A stretch of 36,632 bases of DNA from HGM20899 sp964615195 (GTDB lineage: Bacteria; Pseudomonadota; Gammaproteobacteria; Enterobacterales; Succinivibrionaceae), in contig CAZTNG010000012.1 of assembly GCA_964615195.1 (NCBI GenBank), positions 1-36,632 of the forward strand, in the 5' to 3' direction. This document shows, one piece after another, positions 32,465-36,632 of this stretch. A program made the translations under genes and the position numbers. The stretch's first letter is position 1, and the number at the start of each line of letters is the position of its first letter. A model generated the notes under the pieces. That model did not search any database. It was not told the DNA's origin and saw only the letters and a list, made by a program, of their open reading frames with translations.

Positions 32465-34330
32465 TTAGTTATGTTCCATTTCTACAGGAGTTAAACTGAT
32501 CACTTGGATCTTTCCATCTGCTTTAAGAATATTTTGTGGTACATGATTGCTTAATTTATTAATAATGTCTATTGCTAATGGTTTATCAACTTTAGATATA
32601 GCCTTGCCTAAAATACTACTAATAAAGCTTATGTTATTGAGATCTTTAGGTGTTGAAATCATTACATTTACTGGATCTTTTATTTTCGCTAGTTCTGCTG
32701 CTATAGAAATTGCTTCTTTTAAATCCCCAATATTATCTACTAAGCCAATTTCTTTCCCGCGGGCACCAGTATATATTTTACCTTGTGCAATACTATCAAC
32801 GTATTTAGGTGTAAGGTTACGCCCTTTAGCAACAAGATTTACAAAATTATCATATGTATTATCAATGCTTATCTGTAATGTTTCTTTTAGGTTGTTTGTA
32901 ATTGGGGTAAAAATTGACATGCTACCATTTTCATTTGTGGTAACTCCGTCTACATGAATACCATAGTGGTTAATAAGTTTGTCAACAGATCCTGTTATAG
33001 CAAGTACGCCAATAGAACCAGTAATTGTAGAAGGTTGAGCAATAATCTTATCCGCTGTTGATGATATCCAATAACCTCCAGAAGCTGTCATACCCGCCAT
33101 GTAAACTACAATTTTTTTACCTTTATTTCTAAGTTTTACTAGTTGACGCCTAATTAATTCAGAGGCAAACACTTCTCCACCAGGGGTGTTTAGATACAAT
33201 ACTACAGCTTTAATATTAGTATTTTCTCCAATACTTTTTAATTGAGGAATAATATTTTGGGCTGTAAAATCAGCTGATGAATCACTAGACGAACTTATTT
33301 CGCCAATGCCATAAACTATAGCAATATTAGGTTCGCCTTTATTATTATTTTGTTTAGCTTCAAGGTACTCTGACATTTTTGCTGAACGAAGTTTTTCATC
33401 GCCATTTTTGGTTTTAAGTGTGGTATTTGTTAATTTTGCAATGTCAGCAAGACTGTTATATGGGGTTTTTATTTGATCTACAAAACCTAAATTTAGAGCC
33501 ATTTTTGCCATGTCTCCATTATTTTGTTTTAACATATTTAGGTAGTTATCAGAAGCAAAGATCATTGAATTAAAATTAACCTTTGGCCTGTTTTTAAGAA
33601 TAATATCACTATATTGCTGCCATAATTCATTTACTACACCATGGTATTCATCCTTGACTTGAGGACTCATATCGTTTCTGTTATATGGCTCAACGGCGCT
33701 CTTATGTGTTCCAGCTTTAGGTGTATATACTGAAAGCATGACATTATCTAATAAATCTTTGTAGTAAAGAGTTTTAAGAGAAAATCCATTAAGATCAATA
33801 CTTCCTAGTGGGTCCATATAGATTATGTCGGCATAGCTTGCAAGAGCGTAAGTTGATTGATTGTAGCTATATGCATAAACGTATACTTTCTTGCCGGCTT
33901 TTTTAAAGTTATTTAAGCTTGCTCCAACGTTTTGAACAATGTCTAAACTAATATAATCGGTTCTAGATAAATTTAAGAAAATAGATTTTATTTGAGAATC
34001 TTTTGTTGCGTAGTCAATGCTATCAACTACTTCTTTAACATGATGCCTTGAATTTGCATCATCATCTGTATCGCTGAATGATGATATAAGTTCCTCAGTT
34101 GGGGACATAAAAGAAGGAGCATCATTAATTGTGTTAACTATATCGATTTCTAATATAGGTGTTTTTCTAAAAGATTTAGTGGTGGTTTCTTTCGACGTTG
34201 ATAAAGATATAATAATTGAAAAGAATACTAAAATTATAACTAATAAAAAAATGGCATTAAAAACGAAATTACGTGCGAAAGTAATTGCAGATCCTATTTT
34301 ACTAAATGTTTTGCAACAAGAATGTTCCAT
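32465..34330 (-). CDS. sppA: Signal peptide peptidase SppA (67 kDa type)
   Basis: SppA is a membrane-anchored serine protease facing the periplasm that degrades cleaved signal peptides. The 621 residues match E. coli SppA (618), the tandem-duplicated form. One membrane segment lies at about residues 22-44. The dyad is split between the two halves: lysine K210 in KAGTHKSAVEPYNRNDMS and serine S417 in TASGGYWIS. Conserved GGEVFASELI and GSIGVL follow. AAAGGGATT serves as ribosome-binding site. It stands alone, convergent with the SorC-type gene. Confidence 0.97.
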   Translation of the reverse strand: MEHSCCKTFSKIGSAITFARNFVFNAIFLLVIILVFFSIIISLSTSKETTTKSFRKTPILEIDIVNTINDAPSFMSPTEELISSFSDTDDDANSRHHVKEVVDSIDYATKDSQIKSIFLNLSRTDYISLDIVQNVGASLNNFKKAGKKVYVYAYSYNQSTYALASYADIIYMDPLGSIDLNGFSLKTLYYKDLLDNVMLSVYTPKAGTHKSAVEPYNRNDMSPQVKDEYHGVVNELWQQYSDIILKNRPKVNFNSMIFASDNYLNMLKQNNGDMAKMALNLGFVDQIKTPYNSLADIAKLTNTTLKTKNGDEKLRSAKMSEYLEAKQNNNKGEPNIAIVYGIGEISSSSDSSADFTAQNIIPQLKSIGENTNIKAVVLYLNTPGGEVFASELIRRQLVKLRNKGKKIVVYMAGMTASGGYWISSTADKIIAQPSTITGSIGVLAITGSVDKLINHYGIHVDGVTTNENGSMSIFTPITNNLKETLQISIDNTYDNFVNLVAKGRNLTPKYVDSIAQGKIYTGARGKEIGLVDNIGDLKEAISIAAELAKIKDPVNVMISTPKDLNNISFISSILGKAISKVDKPLAIDIINKLSNHVPQNILKADGKIQVISLTPVEMEHN

Positions 34331-34471
34331 AAAAAATCCCTTTGTAGTTTATTATTCTCAAATGATAACGCATATTTGTAATTGTATGAAATATATTTCT
34401 TATAAAGCATTAAAAAAGCATTAACCAACATGTAGTTTATATTTTTACATTAGAAAAAATACATATAAATA

Positions 34472-34508
34472 AGAGAGCCAACTATAAGTAACTTATAGTG
34501 AGCTCTCT
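34472..34508 (-). terminator. Hairpin downstream of sppA start, upstream of malS end
   Basis: Outer arms AGAGAGC / GCTCTCT and inner arms CTATAAGT / ACTTATAG form an interrupted 15-bp stem. It lies 64 bases beyond the malS stop codon on the minus strand. The following bases are T-rich but broken (TTATTTATATG), so it is a likely but imperfect malS terminator. Confidence 0.45.
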
Positions 34509-34571
34509 AATTTAGTTATACAATGTGTGATTTAATTTTTATATAAAAGTTGCAAACATAAATGTTAAAAA

Positions 34572-36632
34572 TTAAAATTTTTTAGTTGTTGCTGAAACAA
34601 TTACAATTGCATCATCATTTGTTGTACGAGCAAAAGTGTATGGCCAATGGCTCAATTGTTTATGCATACCTGTGGCAATAGCAGGGTGTTTTAACCTAAA
34701 ATTTAGTAATTTTTGCCAATGTTTGAGTAAATTTGCATTATTTGATTGTTGAAGTTCTTCCCAATTCATGTCAGACCGAGGCACATGATCTAGTTGTATA
34801 GTATTAATATTCCCTCTAGCTGTTTCATCACCATAATAAATTTGTATTTGACCTGGTAAGAAAGTAAAGCTATTTGCGATTCTTTTTTGTAAATTTATAT
34901 CAAAATAATCTGTATAGATAAGCCTTGTATCATGAGATGAAACAAATGTTAGCATATTAAAGTCAGGATCAATGTTTATTTTTGATGCATACTCTTCGTA
35001 TATAGGTTCGGCTAAATGCATGCATTGAGCTGTTTCTATAGCATGGTCTTGATAATCAAAATTTATTAATGCATCAAATCCATTTTTAAAATAAAAGTCT
35101 TTTTCTACCTTATGCCCCCATACTTCTCCTACTAAGTAGAAAGGTAAATCATCTAATTTCTTAGAAGGATTTTTTTCTTTCCATTTTGTAAATGATTTAT
35201 TTGCGGCTTGTTTTAATTGTTTCCATACAATAGGTTCTACATGTTTGGCTGTATCTGCTCTAAATCCGTCTATACCAAAATTTTCTACCCAATATGTTTG
35301 CCAAGCGATGAGGTAATCAAGCACGGTACTATTTGGTAAATTCTTAGCTAAAGTATCTTTTTTGTTTTGCAAAAATAGAGGTAGTGTCACAAATTTATTT
35401 GATTCTGTCTTTAAATCAGGAAGCCAATACAGACAACTTGTTTGTTCATTAAGTTCATCATCACATGTTTCATATGAAGGTATATGATTCATTCTTACCC
35501 AATCAGGATTCCACCACTTATCCCATCCTTTGTCTGTTACTTTAACAATTGGTTGAAAAATATTGAAATTTCCATCTTCAGGTATCCAGTTATTCCATTC
35601 TTTAGGTAAGTCGGGAATATTGGCCATTTCTGGGTATCCCATATCTTGCATGTCACCTAAATTTGGATATCCTACATGATTCATTACAATATCAACGACA
35701 ACCCTAATTCCTCTTTTATGTGCTTCATCTACAAATTGTGCAAAGTCTTTTTCAGAACCTAAATTTGGATCAATTTTAGTAAAATCTAAAGCCCAATAAC
35801 CATGATAAGGATAAACAGGAAATTGTCCTTTAGGTCCCATGCCTACAAATCCATGTATTTGTTCTACTATTGGAGATACCCAAATGGCGTTAATTCCGAG
35901 TTTTTGTAAATAATCAAGTTTGCTAGTGATTCCTTTAAAATCACCGCCATGCCAAGTCGCAAAATTGATTTCATCAGGATAATCATTCTTACGTTCAAAA
36001 GAATGATCATTTGAAGGATCTCCGTTACTAAAGCGATCTGTTAATAAAAAATAAATATTAGCATTGTCCCAAGTAAATTTTTTGGGGATTCTAATATCAT
36101 TAGCTTTTTCTAATAATAGAATTCCTTCACTTTCTTCTGCTGGTGTGAATGTTATTTTACCATTTTTTACTAAAGTTGATTTTCCTGAATATGCATCTTT
36201 GATTAGTGTGTTGTCTGGCCAAATTTCTGAAACATCTGTAGTAATTGCTTTTTTATGATCCCATGCATTGCAAGGTCCTTCATTAGCTTTTCTAATAAAA
36301 GATGTTGTTTGCTTTTGACGACTAATGATAACTTTTTGAGATGCTATATCAAATGAAATTAAATATAAGCCAGGAAACGGAATATTTATTTTAAAACCAT
36401 TTTTTGTGCAATTATCCAATTTTGTTTCTGTAGCAAACGAAATGGTTGCATTATTTTTGATACCAAAGTTTAACTTACATTGTTTTTGGATATCACTTAT
36501 CAACAGCGTGTATGAACCTTTAGTTAAGTTCAGTGTTGTTGAATATTTATTTTCATCAAGTTTAAATGAATTTGTTGGAATATTAGAATTATCTATAAAT
36601 AAAAAAAGCTCTTCTTTTTCCTGTGCTTGAGC
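34572..36632 (-). CDS. malS: MalS-type periplasmic alpha-amylase (5' end outside the window)
   Basis: MalS hydrolyses long maltodextrins in the periplasm. The frame is open to the window edge, giving 686 codons without a start. The first visible residues are AQAEKEELFLFIDNSN, and the AQA looks like the end of a signal peptide. A beta-sandwich-like N-terminal part precedes a GH13 barrel. WHGGDFKGITSKLDYLQKLG, EQIHGFVGMGPKGQFP, VVDIVMNHVGY, GFRADTAKHVE (nucleophile), GEVWGHK (acid/base) and FVSSHDTRLIYTD line up with E. coli MalS. DLKTESNKFVTLP, GYWALDFTKID and SDMNWEELQ are also close to it. No MalT box or mal neighbour is visible here. Confidence 0.88.
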   Translation of the reverse strand, partial: AQAQEKEELFLFIDNSNIPTNSFKLDENKYSTTLNLTKGSYTLLISDIQKQCKLNFGIKNNATISFATETKLDNCTKNGFKINIPFPGLYLISFDIASQKVIISRQKQTTSFIRKANEGPCNAWDHKKAITTDVSEIWPDNTLIKDAYSGKSTLVKNGKITFTPAEESEGILLLEKANDIRIPKKFTWDNANIYFLLTDRFSNGDPSNDHSFERKNDYPDEINFATWHGGDFKGITSKLDYLQKLGINAIWVSPIVEQIHGFVGMGPKGQFPVYPYHGYWALDFTKIDPNLGSEKDFAQFVDEAHKRGIRVVVDIVMNHVGYPNLGDMQDMGYPEMANIPDLPKEWNNWIPEDGNFNIFQPIVKVTDKGWDKWWNPDWVRMNHIPSYETCDDELNEQTSCLYWLPDLKTESNKFVTLPLFLQNKKDTLAKNLPNSTVLDYLIAWQTYWVENFGIDGFRADTAKHVEPIVWKQLKQAANKSFTKWKEKNPSKKLDDLPFYLVGEVWGHKVEKDFYFKNGFDALINFDYQDHAIETAQCMHLAEPIYEEYASKINIDPDFNMLTFVSSHDTRLIYTDYFDINLQKRIANSFTFLPGQIQIYYGDETARGNINTIQLDHVPRSDMNWEELQQSNNANLLKHWQKLLNFRLKHPAIATGMHKQLSHWPYTFARTTNDDAIVIVSATTKKF

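Noticed and set aside
32547..32957. 136-codon frame opposite sppA
   Set aside because: It lies wholly inside the conserved protease domain of sppA on the other strand and has no family features.

Overview
The window is AT-rich chromosomal DNA (about one third G+C by eye) from a gammaproteobacterium. The proteins resemble those of Escherichia coli and Haemophilus, and the block panC-panB-folK-pcnB-gluQ-dksA keeps E. coli gene order and orientation. The low G+C, a flavin reductase-rubredoxin protein, a two-domain T-protein TyrA, DksA, SppA and a MalS-type amylase together fit an anaerobic or gut lineage such as Succinivibrionaceae. That placement is inference, not proof. No rRNA, tRNA, IS element, prophage or CRISPR array was seen.

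Layout. (1) 311-5599, minus strand: dksA, gluQ, pcnB, folK, panB, panC (stringent-response factor, tRNA-Asp modification, RNA polyadenylation, folate and pantothenate synthesis). pcnB appears to start at an ATT codon, and panBC has its own promoter just after folK. (2) 6203-8536: mrcB (PBP1B), divergent from dksA. (3) 8740-12542: a two-gene unit for a very long FliK-like protein and a stand-alone FlhB C-terminal-domain protein, with no other flagellar gene in view. (4) 12582-13022, minus strand: a small exported protein made of 21-residue repeats. (5) 13370-16675: mlaA-like (no lipobox), tyrA and a DUF945/YdgA-like gene, probably one operon. (6) 16772-18353, minus strand: a rubredoxin-fused flavin reductase and an unrecognised membrane protein. 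(7) 18566-20130: bioD-htpX. (8) 20344-21357, minus strand: gapA, with codon use and a promoter suggesting high expression. (9) 22286-29184: malQ, then glgB-glgX (glycogen and maltodextrin metabolism). (10) 29271-31245, minus strand: trpB-trpA, divergent from a SorC-type sugar-responsive regulator (31455-32393). (11) 32465-34330, minus strand: sppA. (12) 34572 to the window edge, minus strand: malS-like periplasmic alpha-amylase, cut at its N-terminus.

The strongest theme is storage and use of alpha-glucans: MalS cuts dextrins outside the inner membrane, MalQ rearranges them, GlgB adds branches and GlgX removes them, and GapA lies on the glycolytic route they feed. The other groups look like ordinary housekeeping sets. 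The least explained items are the FliK-like/FlhB2 pair, the repeat protein at 12582, the membrane protein at 17571, the GC-rich hairpin inside the start of glgX, and the inverted repeats in front of trpB, glgB and the SorC-type gene.
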